The notes: generated from the sequence alone by a model not told the origin. Positions 37,709 through 48,884 are shown, counted from the first letter of the stretch. The stretch is DNA of 60,111 nucleotides from Acidimicrobiaceae bacterium (GCA_003142095.1 PLON01000072.1:64480-124590); one strand, 5' to 3'. Numbers and translations are program-made.

Positions 37709-39154
37709 GTGAGCGAATCCAGGCCACTCGTTCCGACCCCGCCGGAGACATCTCTTCCCGAGGGCGTCATGGTGCGCGTCGACGATAACGCGTCATTCAT
37801 TGATCGAGATCTCGTCAGCGGAGGCAGTCCCTGGCGCCTCCTTCGTTTACGCGGTCACTCGAGAGCCATTGTCGAGCGCTGGCGCGAGGGTGCTCCCGTG
37901 CGCGCTGGCGAAGAGCGATTCGCTCGAACGCTGGTTCAGCAAGGCTTCGTGCACCCGACCTTTGATACACCACTCTCACGAGAGGACATTGACGTCATCA
38001 TTCCCGTCTATGACGACGTCGCCGCCTTGTCATCGCTCCTTATCCAGTTAGGGGGATATCACGTCATGGTGGTCGACGACGGTTCCCAGGACCGTGAGTC
38101 CGTCGCGCAGTGTGCGAGCGAGCACGGTGCGTCTCTGGTGCGCGTTGAATCGAATCGGGGTCCCGGTCATGCCCGCAACGTCGGCGCGGCGGCGACGACA
38201 CGGAGACTTCTGTGGTTCATTGACGTTGACGTCTCGCTCGACGACGCTGACCGGGTGGCTCGGCACCTAGAGAGCGCCTTCGAAGACCCTCTCGTCGCGG
38301 CGGTCGCTCCTCGAGTTCGCGGGGCCGACGGACCATCGTTGCGCGACCACTTTGAGCATCACTTCGGTCCACTCGACATGGGAGAGCACAGCGCCCTCGT
38401 GGTCCCGACGGGTGCCGTGGCGTATGTGCCCAGCGCGTGCGTGATGGTACGCCGCGACGCCTTCGGTGACGGGTTCGACGAGTCGCTTCGTCTCGGTGAA
38501 GACGTGGATTTTATGTGGCGACTACACGATCAGAACTGGCTCGTGCGATACGACGCAACGGTGCAGGTCTCGCACCGTGCTCGTTCGTCGTGGCTCGAAT
38601 GGTGGCGCCAACGCCAGCGTTACGGAGCTTCCAGTGCCGAACTCGCGAAGCGACACGGCAAGCGCCTCGCGCCGTTGCGCGCCGATTCCTGGACGTTTGT
38701 CGCGTGGACTTCCGTGCTCGTTGGTCGACCGACCCTGGGGGGGCGCATCGTCAACGGTGCGCGACGCCACGCCCGTGAGCGATTTTTTCAGTCGGAGGAT
38801 AACCCCGACGCCGCTGCGAATCAGATAGTTACTCGCAACATGATCCGTGCCGGCGGACCACTGGCGCGCGCCACGGTTCGAACTTTTGGTGTCGTCCTAC
38901 TGCTCTGCGCACTTCACCCGCGACTGCGCGCCCGCGCTCTCGGACTCTTCCTCGTCGGTTCGGCCTGGCGCTGGCGCCACGACCAATTTCATCCGACTGA
39001 CGTGCCCTTTGCTCTCGCGGACGATCTGGCCTACGGAACCGGCGTCATTCGCGGTGCCGTGCGCGCGAAGTCGTTTCGTTCACTGACTCCCGATGTGACA
39101 AAGTCGACCGTCGGGCTACGCGAGATCTTGGGTCTTCCAGACGGCACCAGGTAA
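37709..39154 (+). CDS. mftF: MftF, mycofactocin glycosyltransferase
   Basis: GT2-family enzyme that adds beta-1,4 glucose units to premycofactocin. The 481-residue protein has an MftF-type N-terminal domain (LPEGVMVRVDDN, SGGSPWRLLRLRGHS), then the GT-A fold with DVIIPVYDD, MVVDDGSQD and FIDVDVSLDD (DXD) and EDVDFMWRLHDQNWLVRYD. C-terminal hydrophobic segments (near 383-425, VVLLLCALHPRLRARALGLF) suggest membrane attachment. It starts with GTG 37709, divergent from mftA rather than downstream of mftD as in many genomes. Confidence 0.93.
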   Translation: MSESRPLVPTPPETSLPEGVMVRVDDNASFIDRDLVSGGSPWRLLRLRGHSRAIVERWREGAPVRAGEERFARTLVQQGFVHPTFDTPLSREDIDVIIPVYDDVAALSSLLIQLGGYHVMVVDDGSQDRESVAQCASEHGASLVRVESNRGPGHARNVGAAATTRRLLWFIDVDVSLDDADRVARHLESAFEDPLVAAVAPRVRGADGPSLRDHFEHHFGPLDMGEHSALVVPTGAVAYVPSACVMVRRDAFGDGFDESLRLGEDVDFMWRLHDQNWLVRYDATVQVSHRARSSWLEWWRQRQRYGASSAELAKRHGKRLAPLRADSWTFVAWTSVLVGRPTLGGRIVNGARRHARERFFQSEDNPDAAANQIVTRNMIRAGGPLARATVRTFGVVLLLCALHPRLRARALGLFLVGSAWRWRHDQFHPTDVPFALADDLAYGTGVIRGAVRAKSFRSLTPDVTKSTVGLREILGLPDGTR

Positions 39155-39157
39155 TTA

Positions 39158-39784
39158 CTATCGACTGGTGTAGCTCGCCAACTTCAACTGCAATCTTTCA
39201 CGCACAGCGGGCCACTCAGTGTCGAGTACGGAGAAAATAGCCGAGTCACGCAGCCGCCCCTCTTCGCCCGGCACCATGGAGGGCTGCCAGTGTCGAAGCA
39301 CTCCTTCAAAGGTCGCGCCAATCCTTAAGATCGCATTTCGCGATCGCTCGTTACGGGCGTCGGTCTTCAGGTCAACGCGACCGACGCCGAAGGTCGTAAA
39401 GGCGTGCTCCAACAAAAGAAGTTTGGCATTGGTGTTGATTCCCGTTCGCTGGGTCGACGCCGCGAGCCACGTCCCGCCGATCTCCACGGCATACGGCGTC
39501 GAAGAATCATTGAGACGTCGAATTGTCATGATCCTCGTGACCCCCACGACGCGCTCGCGAGCGACGTCGACCTGCACGAAGGGCACTACTTCGCCCGACT
39601 TCCACATTGACAACATGACGTCGACGTACTGGGTAGCTTCGTCGACGGTCTGAAAGACCGTGGTATAGAAATACGACGAACGATCTTCGTTCGCCGCCAC
39701 GACGAGTGCGTCAATGTGCTCTGGTGCGAGAGGCTCGAGTCGAACGTAGGAACCGGTCAGAGTAGGAATCGGGTAGGCGTTCAC
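39158..39784 (-). CDS. GNAT-family N-acetyltransferase
   Basis: A 208-residue protein of the RimJ/RimL type. It shows [20 protein letters not shown] at the start, [11 protein letters not shown], then [20 protein letters not shown] for the acetyl-CoA pyrophosphate loop and [20 protein letters not shown], typical of the family. It would acetylate a protein N-terminus, antibiotic or small amine; the substrate is not evident. Its stop lies 3 bases from that of convergent mftF. Confidence 0.85.
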   Translation of the reverse strand: MNAYPIPTLTGSYVRLEPLAPEHIDALVVAANEDRSSYFYTTVFQTVDEATQYVDVMLSMWKSGEVVPFVQVDVARERVVGVTRIMTIRRLNDSSTPYAVEIGGTWLAASTQRTGINTNAKLLLLEHAFTTFGVGRVDLKTDARNERSRNAILRIGATFEGVLRHWQPSMVPGEEGRLRDSAIFSVLDTEWPAVRERLQLKLASYTSR

Positions 39785-39834
39785 TCATCCATCTTTTCGT
39801 GACGTCGCATAGACCTCGCGACGATAGTGCTGAG

Positions 39835-40170
39835 CTACGTCTCGCGCGGAAGGTTGTTCGTCGCCCACAACGTCAATTCGTGCATCGCCGGCATGAGTGC
39901 CGTACCGGCACTCGACAGCGTGTACGTGACCGAGACGGGCGGTCCAACGTGAACGTCACGAACGATCAGACCACTCGCCTGCAGTTCGCTCAGTCGCTCG
40001 GCGAGAACGGAGTCACTTATTCCCTCCACTCGTCGTCCGAGTTCCGCGAATCCGAGCGGTCCACTCGCAAGCGTCCCCAGAATCACGCCGCTCCAACGCT
40101 TACCAAGAAATTGAAAGGCCCGCACCAGCGCCTCATCACAGGATGAAGTAGCGCCAGCGCAATCCAACAT
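39835..40170 (-). CDS. HxlR-family transcriptional regulator
   Basis: The 111-residue winged-helix protein begins with CAGATSSCDEALVRAF, where an N-terminal Cys pair can sense redox or electrophiles, then FLGKRWSGVILGTL, LGFAELGRRVEGISDSVLAE and a wing with VTYTLSSAGTALM. ATG 40170 gives the usual family length. A longer reading from 40266 would run across the divergent promoter and adds 32 residues. HxlR proteins often repress an adjacent quinone reductase, as found here. Confidence 0.88.
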   Translation of the reverse strand: MLDCAGATSSCDEALVRAFQFLGKRWSGVILGTLASGPLGFAELGRRVEGISDSVLAERLSELQASGLIVRDVHVGPPVSVTYTLSSAGTALMPAMHELTLWATNNLPRET

Positions 40171-40273
40171 CGGAGAATCAGCCTTTACCGGCTCAGTACT
40201 CGCGGTTGGTGTCACCTCCAGAATTGTACCATTTACTACGCAGAAGCGAGCCGCTTTGTTTTTCAAAGTCGCC

Positions 40274-40279
40274 TATACA
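40274..40279 (+). promoter_or_regulatory. Predicted -10 box of the quinone-reductase gene
   Basis: TATACA lies 30 bases upstream of the ATG at 40310, inside the HxlR-reductase intergenic region. No clear -35 box is placed at 17 bases. Flanking GTAC-containing sequences (40226-40237 and 40279-40290) are roughly inverted and could bind the HxlR protein. Confidence 0.4.
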
Positions 40280-40309
40280 GTGAAAGTACCCCACTATTTA
40301 GGAGTTCAT

Positions 40310-40960
40310 ATGTCACTCTTTCGCTTGGACGCCAGTATTCGAACCGAAGGCTCGAACAGTCGTGCCGTCGCCGACATCGTCGAAAACGCGTGGCGCAAAG
40401 GTCATCTCGACGCCGATGTCACGCGACGTCACGTTGGCGTCGAGCCCTTACCTTCGAGGCTGTGGCCCGAGGCCGTGTTCGCCAGCTGGACGCCAGAAGA
40501 CGACCGCAGTCCCGAACAGCGTGACACGGTGGCCACGGTCGCCGCTCTCGCGGACGAAGTTCTCGAAGCTGACGCGCTGCTCTTCGCGATCCCGCTCTAT
40601 AACTTTGGTGTCTCGCAGCACTTCAAGGCGTGGGTCGACGTGATGTTGACCGATCCACGACTCTCCTCCGCGGCCGGTCGGGCCCTCGACGGTCGTCCCG
40701 CGGTACTCGCGATGATTCGCGGAGGCGCCTACGGTGCTGGCACGCCCCGAGAGGGTTGGGACCACGCCACGGGTTGGATTCGTCGAATTCTCGAAGACGT
40801 GTGGGGACTGGACCTCAAAGTGGTGGAGCTTGAGTTCACGTTGGCGGGGGTGAACCCGGCCCTCGACGAGTTCAAGGAGCTTGCGGCGACCATGCGACAA
40901 GACGCCGAAGCACTGGCGCTTGAACACGGCCGTCACTTGGCGGGAGCCACCGTCCGATAA
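40310..40960 (+). CDS. Flavodoxin-fold NAD(P)H:quinone oxidoreductase / azoreductase-like
   Basis: The 216-residue flavodoxin-like protein has LFRLDASIRTEGSNSRAVAD at the start (phosphate loop), ADALLFAIPLYNFGVSQHFK (20 residues, FMN-binding and family signature IPLYNFGVS) and MIRGGAYGAGTPREGWDH. It would reduce quinones or azo compounds with NAD(P)H and FMN. ATG 40310 follows AGGAG by 6 bases. It is divergent from the HxlR gene, which is its likely repressor. Confidence 0.88.
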   Translation: MSLFRLDASIRTEGSNSRAVADIVENAWRKGHLDADVTRRHVGVEPLPSRLWPEAVFASWTPEDDRSPEQRDTVATVAALADEVLEADALLFAIPLYNFGVSQHFKAWVDVMLTDPRLSSAAGRALDGRPAVLAMIRGGAYGAGTPREGWDHATGWIRRILEDVWGLDLKVVELEFTLAGVNPALDEFKELAATMRQDAEALALEHGRHLAGATVR

Positions 40961-41004
40961 CGACTCTACGGACGTCGCTCGAGGTCTAAGAGTACGTTTC
41001 GTAC

Positions 41005-41463
41005 ATGGAGTTCGAAGAGTCCGCTCGCACTCGCGCTCGGTACATGATCGTCACGGGTTTTGCCGTTGTTGCCGCGGGTTCTCTCACGACACTTATTCAA
41101 TGGATCGGAGATGGAGCACTCAGATTCAGTTCAAACTTTGACATCGAAGAGTTTGCCGTAGCTCTCAGTTCCTTGGCGGCACTCGTCGCTTGGTGGTTTC
41201 TTTCACAGGTCATCGCAAAAGTTGGCTCCGAGAGGCAGCTCGTGCGAAGAGCTCTTGCGGGCTTAGCGGCTCAATCGTTGCTACTCGCCGTCAGTGCGTT
41301 TGCGATTGTCGCGATCGTCAACGTTATTACGTGGCAACTTGTCGCCGACACGCTGTCCGGAGCTGGCTCGCTACTGATCTCGCTTGGATTCCTTACGATG
41401 ATGCTCACGTACCGCGGCGACGCCGAACTACCAGTTTCGATTGATACTCCAACGAACGTGTAA
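41005..41463 (+). CDS. Hypothetical four-helix membrane protein
   Basis: A 152-residue protein with about four membrane helices, near residues 14-34, 48-70, 82-107 and 118-135. The N-terminus and loops are charged (FEESARTRARY, KVGSERQLVRRAL). I do not recognise a family. ATG 41005 has a weak ribosome context. The gene lies 44 bases downstream of the quinone-reductase gene in the same direction, and its stop is 4 bases from that of the convergent alcohol dehydrogenase. Confidence 0.65.
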   Translation: MEFEESARTRARYMIVTGFAVVAAGSLTTLIQWIGDGALRFSSNFDIEEFAVALSSLAALVAWWFLSQVIAKVGSERQLVRRALAGLAAQSLLLAVSAFAIVAIVNVITWQLVADTLSGAGSLLISLGFLTMMLTYRGDAELPVSIDTPTNV

Positions 41464-41467
41464 CTAC

Positions 41468-42619
41468 TTAAAAGCGAATCACGCCCCGTAGGTTCTCGCC
41501 CGATTCGAGATCGTCGTAGCCCTGTTGCACGTCATCGAGGCCGTACTCCTTCGTGATGAGGTCATCGACGTGCAACTTGCCTTCGTGGTGGAGGCGAAGC
41601 AACCGCGGTATCTGTACTCGGGGACTCTCCGAGCCAAAGATCGTTCCGCGCAGTTCTTGGTTCAACATCGCGAACATGAACAGGTTCAGGTCAACGGTGG
41701 TCTGGTCGTAGGGGGCGATCGATACCGTCACAACGACGCCGCCCTTCGCAGTGATTGAGCGGGCCTGCTCAATAAGCTCGCCCGTCAACACCCCGACAGT
41801 GATGATCGTCACATCGCAGTTCTTCCCGCTCGTGAGCTCGGGCAAGATGCCAAAGGCTGCTTCAAGAGTGGTCGGGCAGCCGTGCGTGGCACCAATCTTG
41901 AGGGCTCGGTCGATCTTGGACTGATTAGTGTCGATCGCAATCACGGCACGTGCGCCGGCGTGCGCCGCGCCCTGGATCGCGCCCGAACCGACGCCGCCGC
42001 AGCCAATGACCGCCACGGTGTCACCCGGCTTTACGCCACCGCGACTCACCGCTGACCCGAATCCGGTGGAGAGACCGCACGAGATCAGCGCGGCTGCCCG
42101 AAGGTCGTACCAGGGATCAATACGGATCAGTGACGCCTCATTTACCACGATGTACTCAGAAAATGTCCCGAGCTGACACATGCGATTGAGATCGACATCG
42201 CCGAAGTGGTGGCGCCACGTTCCATCCGAGATCATGGGACCCATCAAGGTGTACGCGCCCAAGTCACAGAGATACTGGCGTCCCGAGGCGCAGTATTCGC
42301 ACCGTCCGCACGAGGGAACGAACGACACCGCAACATGGTCACCTTCCTTGATCGTGGTGACGTTCTCGCCCACTGACTCGACGATCCCCGCTCCCTCGTG
42401 ACCCCCAATGACGGGAAACATCGAACTGTGACCGGTCAACAACTGGACAAGGTCAGAACCCGGCACCATGTCGCCGCTACGCACGTGCTCGTCGGAGTGA
42501 CAGAGTCCGGCGAAGCTCATCTTCACCTTGACTTCGTTGGCGTGCGGCTCGTCGATCTCAATGGTCTCGGTGAGCCATGGCCCGTGGAGTTCGCTTACGA
42601 TGGCAGCTCTAACTTGCAT
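41468..42619 (-). CDS. NDMA-dependent alcohol dehydrogenase (mycofactocin-associated, Zn-MDR family)
   Basis: A 383-residue zinc alcohol dehydrogenase with the catalytic-zinc residues in CHSDEH and GGHEGAG, the structural-zinc cysteines in CGRCEYCASGRQYLC, and the Rossmann motif GCGGVGSGAIQ near 190. It belongs to the Rxyl_3153-like NDMA-dependent group, known from its insert (VRSGDMVPGS ... QLLTGH) and from MCQLGTFSEYIVV. Such enzymes hold NAD tightly and need mycofactocin to regenerate it, so this is a probable client of the mft genes 2.3 kb to the left. ATG 42619 follows GGGGGAACG. Confidence 0.9.
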   Translation of the reverse strand: MQVRAAIVSELHGPWLTETIEIDEPHANEVKVKMSFAGLCHSDEHVRSGDMVPGSDLVQLLTGHSSMFPVIGGHEGAGIVESVGENVTTIKEGDHVAVSFVPSCGRCEYCASGRQYLCDLGAYTLMGPMISDGTWRHHFGDVDLNRMCQLGTFSEYIVVNEASLIRIDPWYDLRAAALISCGLSTGFGSAVSRGGVKPGDTVAVIGCGGVGSGAIQGAAHAGARAVIAIDTNQSKIDRALKIGATHGCPTTLEAAFGILPELTSGKNCDVTIITVGVLTGELIEQARSITAKGGVVVTVSIAPYDQTTVDLNLFMFAMLNQELRGTIFGSESPRVQIPRLLRLHHEGKLHVDDLITKEYGLDDVQQGYDDLESGENLRGVIRF

Positions 42620-42683
42620 ACGTTCCCCCAGGAAATCGGTCGGCGTGTCGCCTCCGCTCAGACTCTAGTAAGTGCTGCGGGCT

Positions 42684-44396
42684 CTACATCTGCTCGGGGG
42701 CGTCGATGCCCAGGACCGAAAGGCCGAGTCGCAGCATGCGCGCTGTCAAGTCACAGAGCGCCAGTCGCTCGTCGCGTAGAGCACCCTCCGAGGACAGCAC
42801 CGGGCACGCGTCGTAGAACGACGTGAAGCGCTGAGCGAGATCGAAGAGGTAGGTACAGAGTCGGTGAGGCTGCAACGCCGCGAGTGAGGCCGAGAACGCC
42901 TCGGGCAGCGCGAGCAGGCCGAGCGCCAATTCCCGCTCGGCCGCTTCGGCGAGCGCGAAATGCGCGTCGGGCGGCGTGTCGTCACCCGCTCGACGGAAGA
43001 TCGAACGAACGCGCGCGTGCGCGTATTGCAAGTAGGGACCGGTGTCGCCTTCGAAGGCGATCATGCGTTCGAGGTCGAAGACGTAATCGTGTTGACGTTC
43101 GGTCGAGAGGTCGGCGTACTTGATGGCGGCGCGCGCGATCTGCTCGGCCAGGTGGAACTTGGCGTCCCCGTCGAGATCTGTCCCGCGCTCGTCGAGAATG
43201 ACGTAGGCCCGCTCGATCGCTTCGTCGATCAACGTGACGAGCTTCACGCTCTGACCTTCGCGCGATTTGAACATCTTGTGATCCTTGCCGAGCACGTTGC
43301 CAAAGACCACCTGCTCGCAGCGCACTCGTTCGGGGAGCCACCCGGCGAGACGCGCGACGGCGAAGACCATCTCGAGGTGTTGCACTTGGGGAGCGCCCAC
43401 GACGTAGAGCATCTCGTCGGCGCGCAGCACGTTCACGCGGTCGCGTACGGCCGCAAGATCGCTCGCGGCGTATCCGAACCCGTCGTCACTCTTTTGCACG
43501 ATGAGAGGAAGCGGCTGGCCCTCGCGATTTTGAAATCCTGGCGGAAAGACGCAGAGCGCACCCTCGCTCTCGACGAGAAGTCCCGCCGCGTCGAGGTCGT
43601 GTACCACGCCCTCGAGTAAATCGTTGTAGTACGACTCGCCAACAACGTCGTCGGGGGTCAAGGTGACGTCGAGTTTGGCGTAGACCTCGCTGAAGTAGGC
43701 GATCGATTCGTTGACGAGCACGTGCCACAAGCGAAGAGTTTCGGGGTCACCGCTCTGTAGGGCGACGACGCGCGCGCGACTGCGCCCCTTAAAGGCGTCA
43801 TCGGCCTCGAACTTCACCCGCGCTTCTTTGTAGAAGCCGTCGAGATCACCAATGGACAACGTCGCGACAGCCTGATCTTCTCCCAGGTCGAGGAGGTGCT
43901 CGATCAGCATGCCAAAGGGCGTGCCCCAGTCGCCCACGTGATTGCGAGCGATGACCTCGTGCCCGGCAAAGCGATTCATGCGCGCGAGAGCGTCGCCAAT
44001 CACCGTCGAGCGCAGATGCCCAACGTGCATCTCTTTAGCGACATTGGGCGCCGAGTAGTCGATCACGACGCGCCGCTCGACACCCATTTCGATTCCCAGG
44101 CGCGCGTCGCCCCGAAGTGCACGCAGTCGGCTATCCAGAAACGACGTCTCGAGGGTCAGGTTCAAGAATCCCGGTCCGGCGATCTCGACGCTAGCGAGGC
44201 CCTCAACGTCAAGGGCTTGCACCACTGCGTCGGCCACCTCGCGCGGGGGGCGTCCGAGGCGCTTCGCGAGAGACATGACGCCGTTCGCTTGATAGTCCGA
44301 TCGATCGGACGTGCGAAGCGCCGGGTCGGCGCCGACCTCGAGCGCGTTGAAGGCACTCTGCAGGCGAGAACGCAGTGTTTCGTAGGTTGACGTCAC
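42684..44396 (-). CDS. argS: Arginyl-tRNA synthetase
   Basis: Class I synthetase (570 residues). The ArgS N-terminal domain is followed by the HIGH-like [17 protein letters not shown] (near 124-134) and [20 protein letters not shown] in place of a classical KMSKS. The DALR anticodon-binding domain ends the protein. It is divergent from aconitase. The tRNA-Arg gene at 27766 is one substrate. Confidence 0.96.
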   Translation of the reverse strand: MTSTYETLRSRLQSAFNALEVGADPALRTSDRSDYQANGVMSLAKRLGRPPREVADAVVQALDVEGLASVEIAGPGFLNLTLETSFLDSRLRALRGDARLGIEMGVERRVVIDYSAPNVAKEMHVGHLRSTVIGDALARMNRFAGHEVIARNHVGDWGTPFGMLIEHLLDLGEDQAVATLSIGDLDGFYKEARVKFEADDAFKGRSRARVVALQSGDPETLRLWHVLVNESIAYFSEVYAKLDVTLTPDDVVGESYYNDLLEGVVHDLDAAGLLVESEGALCVFPPGFQNREGQPLPLIVQKSDDGFGYAASDLAAVRDRVNVLRADEMLYVVGAPQVQHLEMVFAVARLAGWLPERVRCEQVVFGNVLGKDHKMFKSREGQSVKLVTLIDEAIERAYVILDERGTDLDGDAKFHLAEQIARAAIKYADLSTERQHDYVFDLERMIAFEGDTGPYLQYAHARVRSIFRRAGDDTPPDAHFALAEAAERELALGLLALPEAFSASLAALQPHRLCTYLFDLAQRFTSFYDACPVLSSEGALRDERLALCDLTARMLRLGLSVLGIDAPEQM

Positions 44397-44476
44397 GCTC
44401 TCCAGTCTCGCACTCGCCGCACTCGCGTCACGTACGAGCCCGGTTCGCCATCTCGAAAATACGGCAGAATGGGAGC

Positions 44477-47158
44477 ATGACCTCCTCGATGAACTCCTTT
44501 GATACGAAGAGCACCCTTGACGTTTCGGGTCGCTCGCTCACCTACTTTTCTTTGCAAAGCGAGCGACTAGAAAAATTCGGCGTCGAGCGTCTTCCGTTCT
44601 CGATCAAGGTCCTCCTGGAAAATCTGCTGCGTCACGAAGACGGTGTGAAAGTTACGGCGAGCGACATCGAGGCGCTGGCGCGCTGGGCCGACACTCCCTC
44701 GAACCACGGCGAAGCGGCGGGCGACGACGCACGCGAGATTGCCTTCACCCCCGCGCGAGTCCTGATGCAGGACCTGACCGGCGTGCCCGCCGTCGTCGAC
44801 CTCGCCGCCATGCGCGACGCGATCGTCGCCCTCGGCAGTGACGCGAAGAAGATCAACCCGCTCGTGCCCGTCGAGTTGGTCATTGACCACTCGGTCATCG
44901 TGGAACGTAACGGCACCGCGACGAGTTACGACGAGAACGTCGCCATTGAGTACCAACGCAATGTCGAGCGCTACACCTTTTTGAAGTGGGCTCAGAGCTC
45001 CTTCGAGCAGTTTCGCGTCGTCCCTCCGGGCATGGGCATCTGCCACCAGGTGAACCTTGAACACCTCGCCAAGGTCGTCTTCGACCTCGAAGGCGTCGCC
45101 TACTTCGACACCGTGGTCGGCACCGACTCACACACGACAATGGTGAACGGTCTGGGCGTGCTCGGCTGGGGGGTTGGCGGCATCGAAGCCGAGGCGGGCA
45201 TGCTGGGTCAGCCGGCGTCCATGCTCATTCCACCGGTGGTCGGACTGCGCATTGTGGGTGCGACGCGCGAAGGCGTCACCGCGACCGACGTCGTTTTGAC
45301 GATCACTCAACTCCTTCGAGGTCACGGGGTCGTGGGTAAGTTCGTCGAGGCCTTCGGGCCTGACGTGAAGTCGCTCTCGGTCGAGACGCGCGCCACTATT
45401 GGAAACATGTCGCCGGAATACGGGGCCACCTGCACGCTCTTTCCGATCGACCAAGTCACCCTTGACTACCTCGCCTTCACGGGTCGCCCCGCAGGTCAGC
45501 TCGAACTCGTCAAGGCCTACGCGCAGGCTCAAGGCGTCTGGCACCACGAACACGCGCCCGAGCCCGTGTACTCGGAGTACGTCGAGCTCGACCTCGCGAG
45601 CGTCGAGCCGAGCCTCGCGGGTCCGAAGCGTCCCCAAGACCGCGTGTCACTATCGGGCGCGCGCGCCGCGTTTCGTAACGCCCTCGGTCGCGAGCCCATC
45701 GAAGTGCGCGGCGTTGCGGCCGCCGATCACCTGCGTGACGGCGACGTCACCGTGGCCGCGATCACTTCGTGCACCAATACGTCAAACCCGTCGGTGCTCG
45801 TCGCCGCGGGCCTGGTCGCCAAAAAGGCCCTCGAGCGAGGACTACAAACAAAGCCCTGGGTAAAGACGTCGCTCGCACCGGGTAGCCGGGTCGTGACCGA
45901 CTACTTAGAACGTGCCGGACTGATTGAGCCACTCGACGGGCTCGGCTTCTACCTCGCCGGCTACGGATGCACCACGTGCATCGGTAACACCGGTCCCTTG
46001 CTGGAGGGCGTCTCGGACGCCGTCAATGAGCACGACCTTTCGGTGGTGTCGGTGCTCTCGGGAAACCGCAACTTCGAAGGACGCATCCACCCCGACGTCA
46101 AGCAGAATTTCCTCGCCAGTCCTCCCCTCGTTGTCGCCTACGCCCTCGCCGGCACGATTGACATTGACCTCAGCAGCGAACCCCTCGGCACCGACTCGAA
46201 CGGCCAGCCGGTCTTTCTGTCCGAACTCTGGCCGAGCGACGCCGACGTCGCAGACGCGGTGCGGACTTCGGTCACTCCCCAAATGTTCGAAGAGCGTTAC
46301 GCCAGCGTCTTCAGTGGCGACGAACGCTGGAGCGCGGTGCCGACGACCCACGAAGTCACTTACAACTGGGATCAGAAATCAACCTACGTAAAGCTGCCGC
46401 CCTACTTTGACGGACTGACCATGGAGCCCGGCGTCGTGACGGACGTGGTCGGCGCGCGAGTGCTGGCGAAGCTCGGCGATTCGGTGACGACAGACCACAT
46501 CTCTCCCGCGGGCAACATCCGTGCGAGCAGCCCGGCGGGAAAATATCTCGTCGACGCGGGCGTCGACCCGTCCGCCTTCAACAGCTACGGCACGCGTCGC
46601 GGTAATCACCAGGTCATGATGCGCGGTACTTTCGCCAACATTCGCCTGCGCAACCTCATGGCGCCCGGTACCGAAGGCGGCGTCACGATCAAGCTGCCCG
46701 AGGGCACGCCGATGTCGATCTTCGACGCCGCGATGGCCTACGCCGAGGAGGGCACTCCGCTCGTCATTCTCGCGGGTAAGGAGTACGGAAGTGGTTCGAG
46801 CCGTGATTGGGCCGCGAAAGGCACCAAGTTGCTCGGCGTGCGCGCCGTTCTCGTCGAGAGTTTCGAACGCATTCACCGTTCGAACCTCGTGGGCATGGGA
46901 GTCTTACCGTTGCAGTTCTTGCCCGGCGAGAGCGCGGAGACCCACGGCCTCGACGGAACCGAAGTCATCTCCATCACCGGACTCGAGCCACTCAATCACG
47001 GAGAAACCGTGCCCCGTGTCACCGTGCACGTCACGCGCGACAATGGTGAGTCGTCCACGTTCGAAGTGCGTCTGCGCATCGATACGCCCACCGAGGCCGA
47101 ATACTTCCGTCACGGCGGGGTATTGAACTTCGTGCTGCGTCAACTGGCCCAGAGTTAG
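44477..47158 (+). CDS. acnA: Aconitate hydratase A
   Basis: TCA-cycle enzyme isomerising citrate to isocitrate with a 4Fe-4S cluster. The 893-residue protein has [20 protein letters not shown] (20 residues) near 215, the cluster Cys in [12 protein letters not shown] (near 434) and [12 protein letters not shown] (near 500), and the substrate-binding swivel domain [16 protein letters not shown] near 775. ATG 44477 is chosen; the longer reading from 44375 overlaps the divergent argS start. Its TAG stop interlocks with that of the convergent transporter (TTAG, 47155-47158). Confidence 0.97.
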   Translation: MTSSMNSFDTKSTLDVSGRSLTYFSLQSERLEKFGVERLPFSIKVLLENLLRHEDGVKVTASDIEALARWADTPSNHGEAAGDDAREIAFTPARVLMQDLTGVPAVVDLAAMRDAIVALGSDAKKINPLVPVELVIDHSVIVERNGTATSYDENVAIEYQRNVERYTFLKWAQSSFEQFRVVPPGMGICHQVNLEHLAKVVFDLEGVAYFDTVVGTDSHTTMVNGLGVLGWGVGGIEAEAGMLGQPASMLIPPVVGLRIVGATREGVTATDVVLTITQLLRGHGVVGKFVEAFGPDVKSLSVETRATIGNMSPEYGATCTLFPIDQVTLDYLAFTGRPAGQLELVKAYAQAQGVWHHEHAPEPVYSEYVELDLASVEPSLAGPKRPQDRVSLSGARAAFRNALGREPIEVRGVAAADHLRDGDVTVAAITSCTNTSNPSVLVAAGLVAKKALERGLQTKPWVKTSLAPGSRVVTDYLERAGLIEPLDGLGFYLAGYGCTTCIGNTGPLLEGVSDAVNEHDLSVVSVLSGNRNFEGRIHPDVKQNFLASPPLVVAYALAGTIDIDLSSEPLGTDSNGQPVFLSELWPSDADVADAVRTSVTPQMFEERYASVFSGDERWSAVPTTHEVTYNWDQKSTYVKLPPYFDGLTMEPGVVTDVVGARVLAKLGDSVTTDHISPAGNIRASSPAGKYLVDAGVDPSAFNSYGTRRGNHQVMMRGTFANIRLRNLMAPGTEGGVTIKLPEGTPMSIFDAAMAYAEEGTPLVILAGKEYGSGSSRDWAAKGTKLLGVRAVLVESFERIHRSNLVGMGVLPLQFLPGESAETHGLDGTEVISITGLEPLNHGETVPRVTVHVTRDNGESSTFEVRLRIDTPTEAEYFRHGGVLNFVLRQLAQS

Positions 47159-48852
47159 CCAACGAGAGCGACGAGCGCCTGATCCACGCTCTCGTAGATC
47201 GGAATCTTCTGAATCGCCGGGTCAAAGGACGTAGCGAGAGTCTTCTTCACCCCCGTGTTCACACGGGCGAAGGCCATCGTGACGTGGTCTTTCTCTAAAT
47301 CGGCGACGACCTGCGAGAGAATCGTCATGCCGGTGAAGTCGATTTCGGCCATCGCCGCGGCGTCAAAGACGAAATGCTGCGTCGTCGGATAACTCGCGAG
47401 AAGTTGATGAAGCTCTCGGCGAAAGATTCCGGCATTCGCGAAGAAGAGATCGTTGTCGAAGAGCGCGACGAGCGCGTGGTCGACGATGGTCACGTCCGCC
47501 TCGCTCAAGGGCTCCCAGCTCGTCGTTCCGTCACGTCGACCGAGCACGACCAAGTGCGGGCGCGCCGAGCGCCAGGTCTGATCGAACACGGCGAGCCCGA
47601 CCGCGATGGCAATACCTTGTTCGACGCCGATGAAGATGACGCCGAGCGCCGACACCACGGCGAAGAGGAACTCCACGCGATTCGCACGCCAAATCTTCTT
47701 GAGCAACTCGACTTTGATCAGTCGCGAGGCGACGAAGAACAGCACGCCGGCGAGGGCGGCCAAAGGAATCGTGTGAGCGTATTTGCCGAGCGGCGACAGC
47801 ACAATTGCGAGCACCGCCGCAGTGAGACCGACGAGCTTCGTAGATCCTCCGGCCAGACGCGAGACGGTCGTGCGTGGGGGCGAGGCATCCACCGGGAAGG
47901 CGCCCACGAGCCCACAGGCCACGTTCGCGAGCCCCACGCCCACGAAGTCACGGCTGATGTTGGCGTCGACCCCGAGGTCGTCGGCCGCCGTTCTTGACGT
48001 CGCGGCCGTCTGAGAAAGAATGACGATAACGAGCGTGACGGCCGTGGTCAGCACCACGCCCCACTGACCCGACGACAACCAATGCAGACGCCACGTCGGA
48101 GGTCCGACGTGAACCGACCCGAGCTCCTTCACACCGTGGTTCTCGAGGGCCAACGTAACGCACAAGACCGTCGAGATAGCGATTGCCGCGAGCGCCCACG
48201 GGAGGCGCGCGTTGATCTTCTCGCCCACCAGCATCAGAACGAGTGTCCCAACGGCGAGGGCAATCGACCAGGCACTGACGTGCGTGAGATGGTGCGCCAT
48301 CCAGTTCACTCTTTGGACGTCACTGGTGCCCCCCGAAGGTACGCCGAGTGCGCTCGGGAGTTGATGCACGAAGATGATGACGCCGATGCCGCAGAGAAAT
48401 CCCGTCACGATCGGTAACGACAGGAAGTCGGCAATCCAGCCCAGCTTCAAGAGTCCTACCGCGAGAACGGCGAGCCCCGTGACGACGGCCGTCGCCGCAA
48501 CCAACTCGAAATACAGAGTCGTCGACACCGGCGCGAGACGGATCAACACGACCGCGAAGAGCGGCGCAATGGTGGAGTCGGCACCGACCGACACGATGGG
48601 ATTGGAGCCAACGAAGACAAAGACCACCGTCGCTGTAATGAAGGCGATCATCGCAATAAATGCGGGCACACCGGCGAGTCGAGACGTCGCCAGCTGCTCG
48701 GGAATCGCAATCGCGAGAAGGGTGACCCCGGCGAGAAGTTGACCGGCGTAGTTCTCTCGCGTGACGCCGCGGAACGTATCGCGAAGTCCTCGTGACGGTT
48801 GACGCAGTCCGATTGGCGTACGCGACTCGTTCGGAGTCAACGGTTTCGCCAT
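47155..48852 (-). CDS. SulP-family inorganic anion transporter with STAS domain
   Basis: The 565-residue integral membrane protein has about 10-12 helices in the first 420 residues, with [20 protein letters not shown] (SulP signature near 35) and [20 protein letters not shown] near 290. The C-terminal cytoplasmic STAS domain (about 440-560) ends in [20 protein letters not shown] (20 residues). SulP carriers move sulfate, bicarbonate or similar anions; the substrate is not predictable. The stop overlaps that of aconitase by 4 bases. Confidence 0.92.
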   Translation of the reverse strand: MAKPLTPNESRTPIGLRQPSRGLRDTFRGVTRENYAGQLLAGVTLLAIAIPEQLATSRLAGVPAFIAMIAFITATVVFVFVGSNPIVSVGADSTIAPLFAVVLIRLAPVSTTLYFELVAATAVVTGLAVLAVGLLKLGWIADFLSLPIVTGFLCGIGVIIFVHQLPSALGVPSGGTSDVQRVNWMAHHLTHVSAWSIALAVGTLVLMLVGEKINARLPWALAAIAISTVLCVTLALENHGVKELGSVHVGPPTWRLHWLSSGQWGVVLTTAVTLVIVILSQTAATSRTAADDLGVDANISRDFVGVGLANVACGLVGAFPVDASPPRTTVSRLAGGSTKLVGLTAAVLAIVLSPLGKYAHTIPLAALAGVLFFVASRLIKVELLKKIWRANRVEFLFAVVSALGVIFIGVEQGIAIAVGLAVFDQTWRSARPHLVVLGRRDGTTSWEPLSEADVTIVDHALVALFDNDLFFANAGIFRRELHQLLASYPTTQHFVFDAAAMAEIDFTGMTILSQVVADLEKDHVTMAFARVNTGVKKTLATSFDPAIQKIPIYESVDQALVALVG

Positions 48853-48884
48853 CTCCTCACCCTACGGCCGCAGGGCGGCGCGAT

